Positions 17,146 to 25,648 of a stretch of 47,301 bases of DNA are shown here, piece by piece. Made by a program: the position numbers and the translations under genes. Numbering within the stretch: the stretch's first letter is position 1; the number at the start of each line of letters is the position of its first letter. Location of the stretch: assembly GCA_009787025.1 (NCBI GenBank), contig WRGT01000065.1, positions 1 to 47,301 of the forward strand, given 5' to 3'. The notes below the pieces were generated by a model. The model searched no databases. It was not told the origin of the DNA and saw only the letters and a list, made by a program, of their open reading frames with translations. The stretch is from Spirochaetota bacterium. GTDB taxonomy: Bacteria; Spirochaetota; UBA4802; UBA5550.

Positions 17146-17604
17146 CTAACTATACATTTTCATCTCTCTTTGCATATCGCGCATCATATCCCTGTCTTGA
17201 ATGGTCTTGCGCTTATCGCGTATATTTTTACCTTTTGCTAATCCAAGCTCAAGCTTAACCTTGCCGTTTTTTATATACATCTTAAGCGGAACAAGCGTAT
17301 AGCCTTTTTCGTTTAATTTGCCTGTAAGCCTTTTTATTTCATAGCTGTGCAAGAGTAATTTTCTTTCACGAAGCGGGTCGTGGTTAAAGTAGTTGCCCAT
17401 AGTATAGAGCGATATATTCATCCCCACAATAAATGCCTCGCCGTTTTTTATCCTTGCATAAGATTCCTGAATACTCACTTTTTTTTGTCTGATAGATTTA
17501 ACCTCTGTACCCTTAAGCACAATGCCCGCTTCATAAGTGTCAACAATCTCATATTCAAATCTTGCTTTCTTATTCTTAATAATTTCTATAATATTATCAG
17601 ACAT
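17146..17604 (-). CDS. smpB: SsrA-binding protein
   Basis: SmpB binds tmRNA and brings it to stalled ribosomes for trans-translation. It is 152 residues, the typical size. Seen: IIKNKKARFEYEIVDTYEAGIVLKGTEVKSIRQ (N-terminal OB-fold hallmark), ESYARIKNGEAFIVGMNI, RERKLLLHSYEIKRL and the C-terminal basic tail LGLAKGKNIRDKRKTIQDRD, which enters the mRNA channel. The start is ATG behind AAGGAAATTTTT. The ssrA gene itself is not in this window. Confidence 0.97.
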   Translation of the reverse strand: MSDNIIEIIKNKKARFEYEIVDTYEAGIVLKGTEVKSIRQKKVSIQESYARIKNGEAFIVGMNISLYTMGNYFNHDPLRERKLLLHSYEIKRLTGKLNEKGYTLVPLKMYIKNGKVKLELGLAKGKNIRDKRKTIQDRDMMRDMQREMKMYS

Positions 17605-17772
17605 AAAAATTTCCTTGTAAAGATATATTGCATATCTTTAACATATTACCGCTACAGTCAACAGTTTCTTTTTTCAGCAGAGGCACAAAATTGTGTGCGG
17701 GTTTTTAATTTTTTTGATTTTGTTTGCACGAAATTTATAGAATTACAAATTATTATTTGTATGGATAAATTT

Positions 17773-17800
17773 GTAGAGACAAGGCATGCCTTGTCTCTAC
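17773..17800. repeat. 28-bp perfect palindrome (TGTAG-headed repeat element)
   Basis: GTAGAGACAAGGCA and its exact reverse complement form a 28-base perfect palindrome, preceded by T, in the 199-base gap between smpB and the dehydratase-like gene. There is no T tract, so it is not a normal terminator. Two related palindromes starting TGTAG occur at 28983 and 30028. Confidence 0.75.
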
Positions 17801-17802
17801 GG

Positions 17803-17821
17803 TCTACGTCATCTGCGTGCT
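17803..17821. repeat. copy of an interspersed TCTGCGTCATC-type repeat
   Basis: TCTACGTCATCTGCGTGCT matches TCTGCGTCATCAGCGTGCT at 34121-34139 in 17 of 19 bases. This copy supplies the stop codon and last codons (S-T-Q-M-T) of the dehydratase-like gene on the minus strand. Confidence 0.5.
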
Positions 17822-18844
17822 GACATATTCTGAAATAATATGTTCATAATTATCTTTGTCTATTACAAGGGGGTCTATTCCATCCCTCATCATCTTTATT
17901 CTAAGATAATCAATATCTCTATTCAAATCATGGCAATTTTCATCTTTATAAAAGATCACGCAGTCTATCTGATAATTCTTAAGAAGTTTATATACTAATT
18001 CATATCTCTCGCTGACAGGTCTTAAACATGGAAACAGGGCTCTATAACTGTAGGCGTCTAACAGCTCATAAAAAATATATTCCGATTCTGCATTTAATGA
18101 TATGTCAAAAATCCTTCTTCCGGTACAGAGATCATCCTCTATGATAAATATGCCCATCTTCTCTATATTATCTGCAATATCAGCGGGGATACATTTTTTG
18201 CCATATAATAGCGATTTTATCTTTATATCATCATGTTTAGTATCAGATATTTTTATCTCCTCTAAAACAGGATTTATATATTGAATTGCAATTTCAGGCG
18301 GCAGAATAAGAGAGATCTCAAATATTAAAGACAGTTCATTATTGGTTAAGACTGTTCTATTTTCATAATGCAGGGCTGAAATATTTCTTATCAATCGCCT
18401 CAGTCTTTCATAAACTGCAGTCTCTCTCTGCAGAGCCTCTATATCTATTGATTGAATATCTATATTAAACAAAGTTTTCAGCATAAGAGATAACTCATTA
18501 TGAAGCGCAACTGCCGTATCTTCGCCAAAACCTTCGGGTGTTTTGAAAATATAATGTTCAACAGACTTCATATTTTTATTGCAGAAACACTCCCTGTCGG
18601 AGATAACAATCATATCAAATATTGAATTGACTCTGTTTAACATTGAACTTTGGTTCAATATAAATTCCGGAATTTTAAGAGTAACTATATTAAATGCTGC
18701 GCTAATTTCGGGAGGGATAAAGTAATAGGGTGAGATAATAATTTTTTTCCCATACTTCTCTTTATAATCCTTTATTATTTTTTCATAAGATTCTTCTGTT
18801 TCAAATATTTTTTTTATATTATTAATCGCCGAGCTGTCTTTCAT
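17804..18844 (-). CDS. 2-hydroxyacyl-CoA dehydratase D-component-like (HgdB/FldC family) protein
   Basis: A 346-residue protein resembling the iron-sulfur subunits of 2-hydroxyacyl-CoA dehydratases, which remove water from (R)-2-hydroxyacyl-CoA by a ketyl-radical mechanism after ATP-driven activation. Seen: KIIISPYYFIPPEISAAF at the N-terminus, ECFCNKNM (Cys ligand region), IEDDLCTGRRIFD (the family's DDxCxGxR motif) and the final VSERYELVYKLLKNYQIDCVIFYKDENCHD ... IDPLVIDKDN block. The motifs are degenerate compared with well-studied enzymes, and no second subunit gene is adjacent. The likely activator is the 1437-residue protein at 36974. The track start is TTG at 18898; AGAGGTCCTA before the ATG at 18844 fixes the better start. 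The last codons come from an interspersed repeat. Confidence 0.62.
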   Translation of the reverse strand: MKDSSAINNIKKIFETEESYEKIIKDYKEKYGKKIIISPYYFIPPEISAAFNIVTLKIPEFILNQSSMLNRVNSIFDMIVISDRECFCNKNMKSVEHYIFKTPEGFGEDTAVALHNELSLMLKTLFNIDIQSIDIEALQRETAVYERLRRLIRNISALHYENRTVLTNNELSLIFEISLILPPEIAIQYINPVLEEIKISDTKHDDIKIKSLLYGKKCIPADIADNIEKMGIFIIEDDLCTGRRIFDISLNAESEYIFYELLDAYSYRALFPCLRPVSERYELVYKLLKNYQIDCVIFYKDENCHDLNRDIDYLRIKMMRDGIDPLVIDKDNYEHIISEYVSTQMT

Positions 18845-19064
18845 ATTAGGACCTCTTTTACTGTAGTTAAAAATTTCTCTATTTATTTTAATAATCAATA
18901 AAAATATTTGAAAAATATTACAGCTTAAAATTTATTTACTATAAGTATAAAGAAACAATTTTTTTTGTTTTAATAATACCCTCAAAAAAAAATATATTTG
19001 AGCTTGTATTTATATACAATAGATTATTATATCTGTTATACCAAAATAATAATTGGAGATTATA

Positions 19065-20063
19065 ATGAGTCCTGAAAAAAAGAAAGCCGTAAAAAAAATA
19101 CAGCAAAATAAAAACCCATATCTCACAGTAATGCTCCCTGTGTATAATGAAGAGAAGAGTATTGAGCTGCAATATAAGGCAGTCCTCAATGCCGTAAAAA
19201 AATTAAACAGAACATACGAGATTATCTTTGTTGATGACGGCAGTACTGATAAATCTTCGGAACTTTTAAAATCAGTAGCGAAGAGAGATAAAAATGTTAA
19301 GGTTGTAATATTCAGAAAAAATTTCGGACAGACTGCTGCAATGGCTGCCGGAATAGATTTTTCAAAAGGTGAAGTGATTGTTTTTATGGATTCCGATCTC
19401 CAAAACGAACCTGAAGATATAGTTAAACTTCTTGAAAAAATTGATGAAGGATATGATGTTGTAAGCGGCTGGAGAAATAAAAGACAGGATAAATGGCTTT
19501 CAAGAAAACTCCCGTCAAAGATTGCCAATTTTATCATTTCAAAAGTAACAGGAGTTCATCTTCATGATCTCGGATGTTCTTTAAAAGCCTATAGGGGCAG
19601 CATTTTAAGACAGATAGATCTGTATGGCGAGATGCATAGATTTATCCCAATCCATGTATCCTGGGTAGGAGCAAAGATAACAGAAATACCTGTCGGACAT
19701 CATGCGCGGCAATTCGGCAAGTCGAAATATGGAATAATAAGAACATTTAAAGTGCTTCTTGATTTGATAACGGTTAAGTTCATGGGAACATACTCTACAA
19801 AGCCCATATATGTTTTTGGCGGTACTGGATTTATTTCATTTTTACTTTCTTTCGGATTTGGTGTTGCAGTCATTTTAATGAAAGTTTTTGAATATCAGAA
19901 TATAACAAGAAATCCTCTCTTTATGATTGCTATTATGTTTTTTATTATCGGCGTACTCTTTATTCAGATGGGGATACTTGCAGAGATTATGATAAGGATA
20001 TATCACGAAACAAAAAAAATGCCGCCGTATAAAGTTAAGGAGACAATTAATATAGAGAAATAA
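19065..20063 (+). CDS. family 2 glycosyltransferase, dolichyl/undecaprenyl-phosphate type
   Basis: A 332-residue membrane-anchored GT2 enzyme of the DPM1/GtrB group, which loads a sugar from a nucleotide onto polyprenyl phosphate at the inner face of the membrane. Seen: TVMLPVYNEEKSIE, IIFVDDGSTDKS (nucleotide binding), FRKNFGQTAAMAAGIDFS, FMDSDLQNEPEDI (DxD metal site), DLGCSLKAYR, and ARQFGKSKYGI with the conserved basic loop. Two C-terminal membrane segments (about 245-268 and 280-310) precede a short basic tail. The track start is TTG; I use the ATG at 19065 with GGAG seven bases before it. No flippase or polymer gene is adjacent, so the sugar product stays unknown. Confidence 0.9.
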   Translation: MSPEKKKAVKKIQQNKNPYLTVMLPVYNEEKSIELQYKAVLNAVKKLNRTYEIIFVDDGSTDKSSELLKSVAKRDKNVKVVIFRKNFGQTAAMAAGIDFSKGEVIVFMDSDLQNEPEDIVKLLEKIDEGYDVVSGWRNKRQDKWLSRKLPSKIANFIISKVTGVHLHDLGCSLKAYRGSILRQIDLYGEMHRFIPIHVSWVGAKITEIPVGHHARQFGKSKYGIIRTFKVLLDLITVKFMGTYSTKPIYVFGGTGFISFLLSFGFGVAVILMKVFEYQNITRNPLFMIAIMFFIIGVLFIQMGILAEIMIRIYHETKKMPPYKVKETINIEK

Positions 20064-20114
20064 CTTTTAACGGTTCTCCATATTCAGCAGCGACTTCAGG
20101 CGTTACCTAGTCCC

Positions 20115-20816
20115 CTACTTATCCTTGCTTCCGCTAAGTATAAATCCGGCTGGTCTTTTCTTTAATTCGGTAGAGATTTCACTGGCTGTTTTTGTTGTTT
20201 CCCTCAACGATTGAAGTATTGTAGGTATCTCTTTCTGTGAATCGGACAAGATGAGGCTTGTGCTTGCAGTACTGCTTTCAATATTTGCGATTAAGGCTTT
20301 GATATTCTGTTTGCTGTCAAGCGACATATCCTTTAAAACATTAACAGTTTCTGTTGCAGCAATGAGGAGATTGTGAACATCATTAAGAACAGCTTCAAGA
20401 TTAACATATTCTAATCCTTCTATTACATCGCCATCTCTTAATAGCATACCTTTTTTATCGGGATTTCTTATTTCAATTACAGTATCACCAATTATATTTT
20501 GGTTGAGGATTACAGCCGAGCAATTCTCATTAAGTTCTATATCTTTCATTATCCTCATTGTTGCAAGAAAATGAAGTTCCGGTTTATAAACAGGCTTTAA
20601 ATCTACAATTCTCCCGATTTCATAACCTTTAAGTCTAATAGAAGTTCCGTTTTTTATATTTGAGATATTGTCAACTTTAAGATACACATCAATAGTAGAA
20701 CCGATAAGGAAGTATCCTAATTTTAGAATAATAAATAATGCAATAATCACCAGCGGAACAAGAATAAATATTCCAACTTTAAATTCATTTGGGTTACTGT
20801 CATATTTTGTTTTCAT
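20115..20816 (-). CDS. mlaD: MlaD-like MCE-domain protein (lipid transport)
   Basis: A 233-residue periplasmic MCE protein anchored by one N-terminal membrane helix (VGIFILVPLVIIALFIILKLG, about 15-35). MCE proteins form hexameric rings that hand phospholipids between membranes. Seen: the MCE core YLKVDNISNIKNGTSIRLKGYEIGRIVDLKP, then NIIGDTVIEI, then a helical C-terminus rich in Ser/Thr (about 150-233). It is the last gene of an mlaE-mlaF-mlaD operon; its ATG overlaps the mlaF stop (ATGA), so translation is coupled. No MlaC or MlaB homologue is present. It differs from the second MCE gene at 28080 in length and sequence. Confidence 0.87.
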   Translation of the reverse strand: MKTKYDSNPNEFKVGIFILVPLVIIALFIILKLGYFLIGSTIDVYLKVDNISNIKNGTSIRLKGYEIGRIVDLKPVYKPELHFLATMRIMKDIELNENCSAVILNQNIIGDTVIEIRNPDKKGMLLRDGDVIEGLEYVNLEAVLNDVHNLLIAATETVNVLKDMSLDSKQNIKALIANIESSTASTSLILSDSQKEIPTILQSLRETTKTASEISTELKKRPAGFILSGSKDK

Positions 20817-21571
20817 AGTATTGCCATTGGTCCTTTAATAGAATTATTTTTGTACTGTATTAAATATGGATTATCTGAGTTTATAAAATCTTCTCTTCCG
20901 CCGCTAAATACAATTTCGTCGTTAAAAAACATAATGAATGAATTTGATATATTAATAAAATTCTGGGGATAATAAGTAATAAGAATAAGTGATTTATCAG
21001 ATCGCTCGGATCTTTTAGATAGAAAATCGGTAATAGATTTAATATTCAATGGACAATGACTTTCAAACGCATGCTCAATGTATAAGAGATCAGGATCCAT
21101 TACAATTGCTCTGGCAAAGGCTGTTTTTAATATTTCGGACCCGGATAAATTTATCGGTCTAAGGTTTTTACAACGGTCGAGATTAAGAATATATATAATT
21201 GATTCCACATGCTCTCTAATTTCTGCTGCCGATAGATGGGAATGATATTCAAGCGGCAGCGATATATTCTGTTCTACCGTCATGTTACTTAACAGACCAT
21301 AATCCCCATGTACATAACCTATATCCCTCTTATGCATAAGCTGCTCAAAATAATCAAGTGTTTTAGTAGATTTACCCTTATAGAGAATATCCCCTTCATA
21401 TTCAGGATTTGCCAGAATTATCAGATCAAAAAGTTTAGTCATACCCGAAGCCTCAGGTCCAAAGATAACTAAACTGTCTCCCGCTTTCAGGCTGAGTGAA
21501 ATATTGTTAATATAGTTAATACTATTTATACTATATGTTACATTCTGTATGTCAAGTATGAAGTTATTCAA
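20813..21571 (-). CDS. mlaF: MlaF-like ABC ATPase with degenerate catalytic motifs
   Basis: 252 residues with the layout of the MlaF/Ttg2A ATPase that powers MCE lipid transport, but nearly every ATP motif is altered. Walker A reads GPEASGMT (residues 38-45), with Met44 where Lys is expected. The Q-loop reads GYVHGD with no Gln. The signature reads NLSGSEILKTAFARA. Walker B reads DLLYIEHAFES, so the Mg-binding Asp is lost. The H-loop reads ILITYYP, with Tyr for His. The fold elements and length are intact and the reading frame is clean, so this is not simple decay. The start is TTG behind AGAGGA; no ATG is near. It lies 13 bases after mlaE and overlaps mlaD by four bases. It may be a structural pseudo-ATPase, with hydrolysis done by another subunit (inference). 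Confidence 0.8.
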   Translation of the reverse strand: MNNFILDIQNVTYSINSINYINNISLSLKAGDSLVIFGPEASGMTKLFDLIILANPEYEGDILYKGKSTKTLDYFEQLMHKRDIGYVHGDYGLLSNMTVEQNISLPLEYHSHLSAAEIREHVESIIYILNLDRCKNLRPINLSGSEILKTAFARAIVMDPDLLYIEHAFESHCPLNIKSITDFLSKRSERSDKSLILITYYPQNFINISNSFIMFFNDEIVFSGGREDFINSDNPYLIQYKNNSIKGPMAIL

Positions 21572-21584
21572 TGCTTATCCTCTT

Positions 21585-22373
21585 CTATAAATAAAATAGT
21601 ACGGAAACAATAATATTTACAATAATAGAAACAAAAAGCGTTCGTATAACAGCCTTAGAAACATAAATCGGTATTTCAAATTTTGACAAAGGCTTTAATC
21701 CATAGTAACAGCATATTGTTGGTATTATAATCCCAAAAATCAAACTTTTTATCAGAGCCGCAGTTATGTCCTTAAATGTAAATGCGTCTATTATTATTCG
21801 TCCGAAATCAGACATTGGTATATAAATAACAGTTTGGGATATAATATATCCCCCTGTAAATGCTACAATATCAAAGATAATAATCAGGGCTCCTATTGAG
21901 ATAATTGAGGCAATTATCCTTGGCAGAATAATAAAGAGTTTTGTATCTATTCCCACAAGTTCCATAGAGAGAATTTCACGCGACCATTTCTGTACTGATA
22001 TTTCAGTGGCAATTGCCGAACCTGATCTTGCAATTACAATAAGAGCAGTAGCAAGAGGACCAAGCTCCCTGACAATGATTATTACAAGAAGATTGCCGAG
22101 AAAATTTTCAACTCCAAACTTCGGCAGACTTGTCAGAGCCTGTATTATTATTGTCCCGCCAAGTAAAAGAGCAATTATCATCACTATAATCAGCGCGTCA
22201 ACACCTGTAAATTTTGTCTGATTTATTATAGTATTATACAGGGACCGGAAGCGCATATATTTTAAGGATTTTAATGACAGTATAATAGATATAATATAGT
22301 TAATAAAATCCATTATATCTCTATATGTTGAGATTGCCTTTGTCCCAATATATACGATTATTCTATTCAGCAT
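21585..22373 (-). CDS. mlaE: MlaE-like permease of an MCE lipid transporter
   Basis: A 262-residue integral membrane permease of the MlaE/YrbE family (five to six helices), the inner-membrane core of the phospholipid exporter/importer. Seen: VMIIALLLGGTIIIQAL, the hallmark RELGPLATALIVIARSGSAIATEIS, a coupling-helix region VGIDTKLFIILPRIIA, and a hydrophobic end VSIIVNIIVSVLFYL. It is the first gene of the mlaE-mlaF-mlaD operon. The N-terminal 45 residues include a short amphipathic segment typical of the family. The start is ATG with only a weak ribosome-binding site. A 265-base gap separates it from the divergent glycoside-hydrolase gene. Confidence 0.9.
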   Translation of the reverse strand: MLNRIIVYIGTKAISTYRDIMDFINYIISIILSLKSLKYMRFRSLYNTIINQTKFTGVDALIIVMIIALLLGGTIIIQALTSLPKFGVENFLGNLLVIIIVRELGPLATALIVIARSGSAIATEISVQKWSREILSMELVGIDTKLFIILPRIIASIISIGALIIIFDIVAFTGGYIISQTVIYIPMSDFGRIIIDAFTFKDITAALIKSLIFGIIIPTICCYYGLKPLSKFEIPIYVSKAVIRTLFVSIIVNIIVSVLFYL

Positions 22374-22638
22374 AATATAGTTGTTGCATAGTCCTTTTTA
22401 TGTAATATCATAGTAAAAAATTTAAAATATTAATAGTGTTATTATTCAATAATTTTTTTGTTTACTTTAACAATATTTCATTTTCAATGAGCAATACAGG
22501 TTATGAGTAGTTTAAGGCTTTTAATTCTTTTAGAAAAAATTTTGTTGTTAAACCTCTTAACTTTCATTGCAGTTTTATAATAATATTTTGTATAGATTTT
22601 AGATTAAGAGTTCTATTTATTAGAATATAAGGATTAAT

Positions 22639-24072
22639 ATGTCAAATAAATTGAAATATTTTTTCTATGCCGGAATATCCGTAATTGCGGCAATTTTTAT
22701 TATTTCGGCAAGCTATAAATATATTGTATATATTAATGATTACATAAAATCTTTTGTTATAAGAACATTTAACCTTTATGGTTCTTTTGATGAAAATGTT
22801 TCAATAATCAGCAGCAATTATAAAATATATAGAAAGACATTTAGCAATGTTCCCGATGAGATATTCCATTTTGCAAATATGCTTTTTTATAAAGGGAATA
22901 AAGATATAGGATTTAATGAACTTTCATCTTCATTAATAGAACTGACAGATTATTATAAGCTCAATTCATTTAAAAACAACTTGTCGTCTAAAAATAGAAG
23001 TAATAAAAATATTGTTAATTCGGGAGAATTAATCCTCATTGAAAAATCCCTCCCGCCATTTACTATTGATATTAAAAAAAGCAGGGCAAAAACTATAAGG
23101 TTTACAAAGGGGCTTTACTTTAGCGGAGACAGAGCAGGAAGCGATTCTTTTCTATCCAAATTACCCGAACTAAAGGCTGCCGGAATTAATGCAATCGTAT
23201 TTGACATAAAGGATGTAACAGGTATTGTTCATTTCAAGAGCAGAGTAAAGGAAGTAATAGATTACAATTTATCACAGAAAGGCAGTATTGATAATCTGCC
23301 AAAGCTCATCAGAGTGTGCAGAGAAAATGGAATGTACACTATTGCGCGAATGGCTGTGTTTCATGATCAAGCGCTATGGGCGTCAGATCCATCATTAAGA
23401 ATCAAATCAAAGAGTACAGGTAAAGAGTGGAATCCAAAATCCCATGAACTGTGGTGCGATCCAAGCAACAGAAAAGTTCAGGATTATAATATTGCTCTTG
23501 CAGTTGAAATTGCAGAGGCTGGAGTAGATGAAATACAGTTTGATTATATCAGATTCCCGACTTTGGGCGATAGACATGACGCAGATTTTGCTTACAGCGA
23601 CGGTAAAATGGAGAGGTTTGAAGTTATTACACATTTTTTGCAAAAGGCTCATGAAAGGATAGCAAAAGCAGGAGCTTTTCTTTCCATTGATATTTTTGGC
23701 GTTGTTGCCTGGGGTAAAGATGTTGATATAAATTCAACGGGACAACAGATTCAACTTTTAGCCGAGCATTGCGATGTAATATCTCCAATGCTTTATCCTT
23801 CGCACTTTAATGATAATTTTGACGGATTTAGAAATCCCGGAGATCATCCGTACTATTTTATACTTGAAGGATGTAAAAAGGTTAAATCTCTTGCAGGAGA
23901 TAAAGCTATAATAAGACCCTGGCTGCAGGCTTTTGCCTTGAGGACGTCTAATTTTAATTCTGCATATATAAACGAGCAGGTCAGAGCCTCAAATGATTCA
24001 GGCGCTTATGGTTATCTCTTTTGGAACGCATCCAACAGATATACTGTAGTTTTTAACAGCAGTATTAAATAG
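22639..24072 (+). CDS. DUF4015-type putative glycoside hydrolase, membrane-anchored
   Basis: A 477-residue protein with an N-terminal membrane anchor (FFYAGISVIAAIFIISASY, about 7-27), a 120-residue linker region, and a TIM-barrel-like catalytic part from about 155. Seen: TKGLYFSGDRAGSD, INAIVFDIKDVTG, GMYTIARMAVFHDQALW, VDEIQFDYIRFP (family hallmark with the likely acidic active-site residues), FLSIDIFGVVAW and DVISPMLYPSHF. The family (DUF4015, GH13-like fold) is widespread but its substrate is little known; a cell-envelope polysaccharide is likely from the anchor. The ribosome-binding site is AAGGATTAAT. It is divergent from the Mla operon. Confidence 0.85.
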   Translation: MSNKLKYFFYAGISVIAAIFIISASYKYIVYINDYIKSFVIRTFNLYGSFDENVSIISSNYKIYRKTFSNVPDEIFHFANMLFYKGNKDIGFNELSSSLIELTDYYKLNSFKNNLSSKNRSNKNIVNSGELILIEKSLPPFTIDIKKSRAKTIRFTKGLYFSGDRAGSDSFLSKLPELKAAGINAIVFDIKDVTGIVHFKSRVKEVIDYNLSQKGSIDNLPKLIRVCRENGMYTIARMAVFHDQALWASDPSLRIKSKSTGKEWNPKSHELWCDPSNRKVQDYNIALAVEIAEAGVDEIQFDYIRFPTLGDRHDADFAYSDGKMERFEVITHFLQKAHERIAKAGAFLSIDIFGVVAWGKDVDINSTGQQIQLLAEHCDVISPMLYPSHFNDNFDGFRNPGDHPYYFILEGCKKVKSLAGDKAIIRPWLQAFALRTSNFNSAYINEQVRASNDSGAYGYLFWNASNRYTVVFNSSIK

Positions 24073-24110
24073 AGGCTATGGTGCATATATATCTGCGCCG
24101 CAAGGATTTC

Positions 24111-24317
24111 TTATTTCTTCCGTGTCAATTTTATGGAGGTACGATTCACATTTTTTTGCGCATCATCTCGATTTACTAATTTCTGCCACAAAGAGTTATT
24201 TTCCAAACTCTTATCTAAATAGGCACGCAATTCAGTAAAAGTCATATCTTTTGTTTTTTCATAAACTCTTGCCTGAATTTCTTCTTTCATTTTTAAACAA
24301 TCAAATTTTTTATTCAT
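24111..24317 (-). CDS. small antitoxin-like protein (68 aa)
   Basis: MNKKFDCLKMKEEIQARVYEKTKDMTFTELRAYL looks like the small KMKxEIQ...E...M(S/T)xEE family often found next to toxin genes, although I cannot name a partner here. It is basic at the C-terminus and lacks a signal. Its ATG overlaps the stop of the 51-codon ORF upstream (ATGAATAA), so translation is probably coupled. No PIN, RelE or HEPN gene follows; the next gene downstream is convergent. It may be an orphan antitoxin left after recombination with the adjacent lipoprotein leader. Confidence 0.45.
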   Translation of the reverse strand: MNKKFDCLKMKEEIQARVYEKTKDMTFTELRAYLDKSLENNSLWQKLVNRDDAQKNVNRTSIKLTRKK

Positions 24318-24465
24318 AATTTATTAAATCTTTTGGGTTTCTAATTTCAAGTGTTTGATAGCCATTTTTTTTTGAATCTAAGGGCGAGCTTGCTGCAATA
24401 ATGGCAAATATAACTCCCAATATTAAGAGCGAAAGGGTTATGGTTTTATGATTCTTATTTTTCAT
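24310..24465 (-). CDS. remnant: DGIKW-lipoprotein signal peptide fused to a short foreign tail (51 aa)
   Basis: Too short for the ORF track. ATG behind AAGGAG. The first 24 residues (MKNKNHKTITLSLLILGVIF) are nearly the same as the signal peptides of the two propeller lipoproteins upstream, and the DNA match continues through the leader. After the hydrophobic part comes AASSPLDSKKNGYQTLEIRNPKDLINYE and a stop, with no Cys lipobox and no propeller repeats. It therefore looks like a third propeller gene whose body was lost and replaced, leaving an exported or membrane-stuck peptide. Its stop overlaps the next ATG. Confidence 0.5.
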   Translation of the reverse strand: MKNKNHKTITLSLLILGVIFAIIAASSPLDSKKNGYQTLEIRNPKDLINYE

Positions 24466-24573
24466 AGAGAACTCCTTATATTATGCCTTAGAGTTGCTGC
24501 GAAGACATTGCCTATTATTTGGCGAATGCAATTTATTTTCCATATTTTCTCTTTTTTTCCAATACGGTGTTGT

Positions 24574-25551
24574 TTAATACCCGCCGTAGCAGATACCCGT
24601 CCAACTCGCTATACTCGGTACGGTTGTTTTTTCCCATTTGATTCCATCTGTTGAATATTCTATTTCGCCTGTACGACCGGTGATGACAACAAATTTGCCG
24701 TTCCCATAGCAAACACTACTCCAATTAACTTCATTCGGCAATTTTGTTTCTGTCCATTTGATTCCATTGGTGGAATGTACTGTTTTGTTACCCCAATAGG
24801 CTACCGCTACAAACTTCCCATTGCCATAGCAAACATCCGTCCAAGTCTTTGCATTCGGCAATTTTGTTTCTATCCATTTGATTCCATCATAGGAATATGC
24901 AACTTTATTGTTATCACAGGCTATCGCTACAAATTTATCATTACCATAACAAACGCCAGTCCACTTATCGTCGCTCGGCATTCTTGTCCCTGTCCATTTG
25001 ATCCCATCTTCGGAATATGCCGCTTTGTCGCTAAGATAGGCTATTGTAACAAACTTACCATTACCATAACAGAGACTTTCCCAACTTGCATTACTCGGCA
25101 TTGTTGTCTGGTTCCATTTGATCCCATCTTCGGAATATGCCGCTCTATAGCTGTAACCAGAATCACCACCTTGAGCTACAGCAACAAACATTCCATTCCC
25201 ATAGCAAACGCCAGACCAATTAGCAAACGGCAATGTTGTCTGGTTCCATTTGATCCCATCAGCAGAAAAAGCTGCTTTGATACTGTAACCGGATACAGCA
25301 ACAAACTTTTTATTACCATAGCAAACGCTTTTCCAATGCGATCTGCTCGGCATTGCTGTCAGTTCCCAATTAATACCATTTTCGGAATATGCAGCTATAT
25401 TGCTGCGACCTGATCCATTATGCCAAGATACCATTACAAACTTAAATTTTTTTCTCAGACCTGCAATATTATTACAATTTGTAAAAATAGCAAATATAAC
25501 TCCCAGAATCAAAATTAAAATAATTGTACTTTTATGATTTTTGTTCTTCAT
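24574..25551 (-). CDS. seven-repeat DGIKW beta-propeller lipoprotein
   Basis: 325 residues: a lipoprotein-like leader (IILILILGVIFAIFTNC, Asn at -1, acceptable only under loose spirochaete-type lipobox rules), then seven copies of a unit of about 40 residues. The unit reads AAYSEDGIKW-x-T-x-(M/L)P-x(5)-W-x-(S/G)-VCYGNGKFVA. Seven blades of this kind should close a beta-propeller on the cell surface or in the periplasm. The last unit ends CYGGY at the stop. The function is unknown; adhesion or glycan binding is possible by analogy with other propellers. It is one of three intact paralogues in the window, in tandem with the next one upstream (97 bases). AGGATATCTAT precedes the ATG. Confidence 0.8.
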   Translation of the reverse strand: MKNKNHKSTIILILILGVIFAIFTNCNNIAGLRKKFKFVMVSWHNGSGRSNIAAYSENGINWELTAMPSRSHWKSVCYGNKKFVAVSGYSIKAAFSADGIKWNQTTLPFANWSGVCYGNGMFVAVAQGGDSGYSYRAAYSEDGIKWNQTTMPSNASWESLCYGNGKFVTIAYLSDKAAYSEDGIKWTGTRMPSDDKWTGVCYGNDKFVAIACDNNKVAYSYDGIKWIETKLPNAKTWTDVCYGNGKFVAVAYWGNKTVHSTNGIKWTETKLPNEVNWSSVCYGNGKFVVITGRTGEIEYSTDGIKWEKTTVPSIASWTGICYGGY

Positions 25552-25648
25552 ATAGATATCCTACAATATTATTATGCATCCCAATCACTTTTTTAATCAT
25601 CAATTCAATACTGTTCGCTTTATATGGGATGCGCCTCTGCAGCACTTT

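Noticed and set aside
24775-25413. Plus-strand ORF with its own repeats
   Set aside because: The repeats are only the reverse-strand image of the DGIKW units; the coding strand has signal peptide, RBS and conserved blades.
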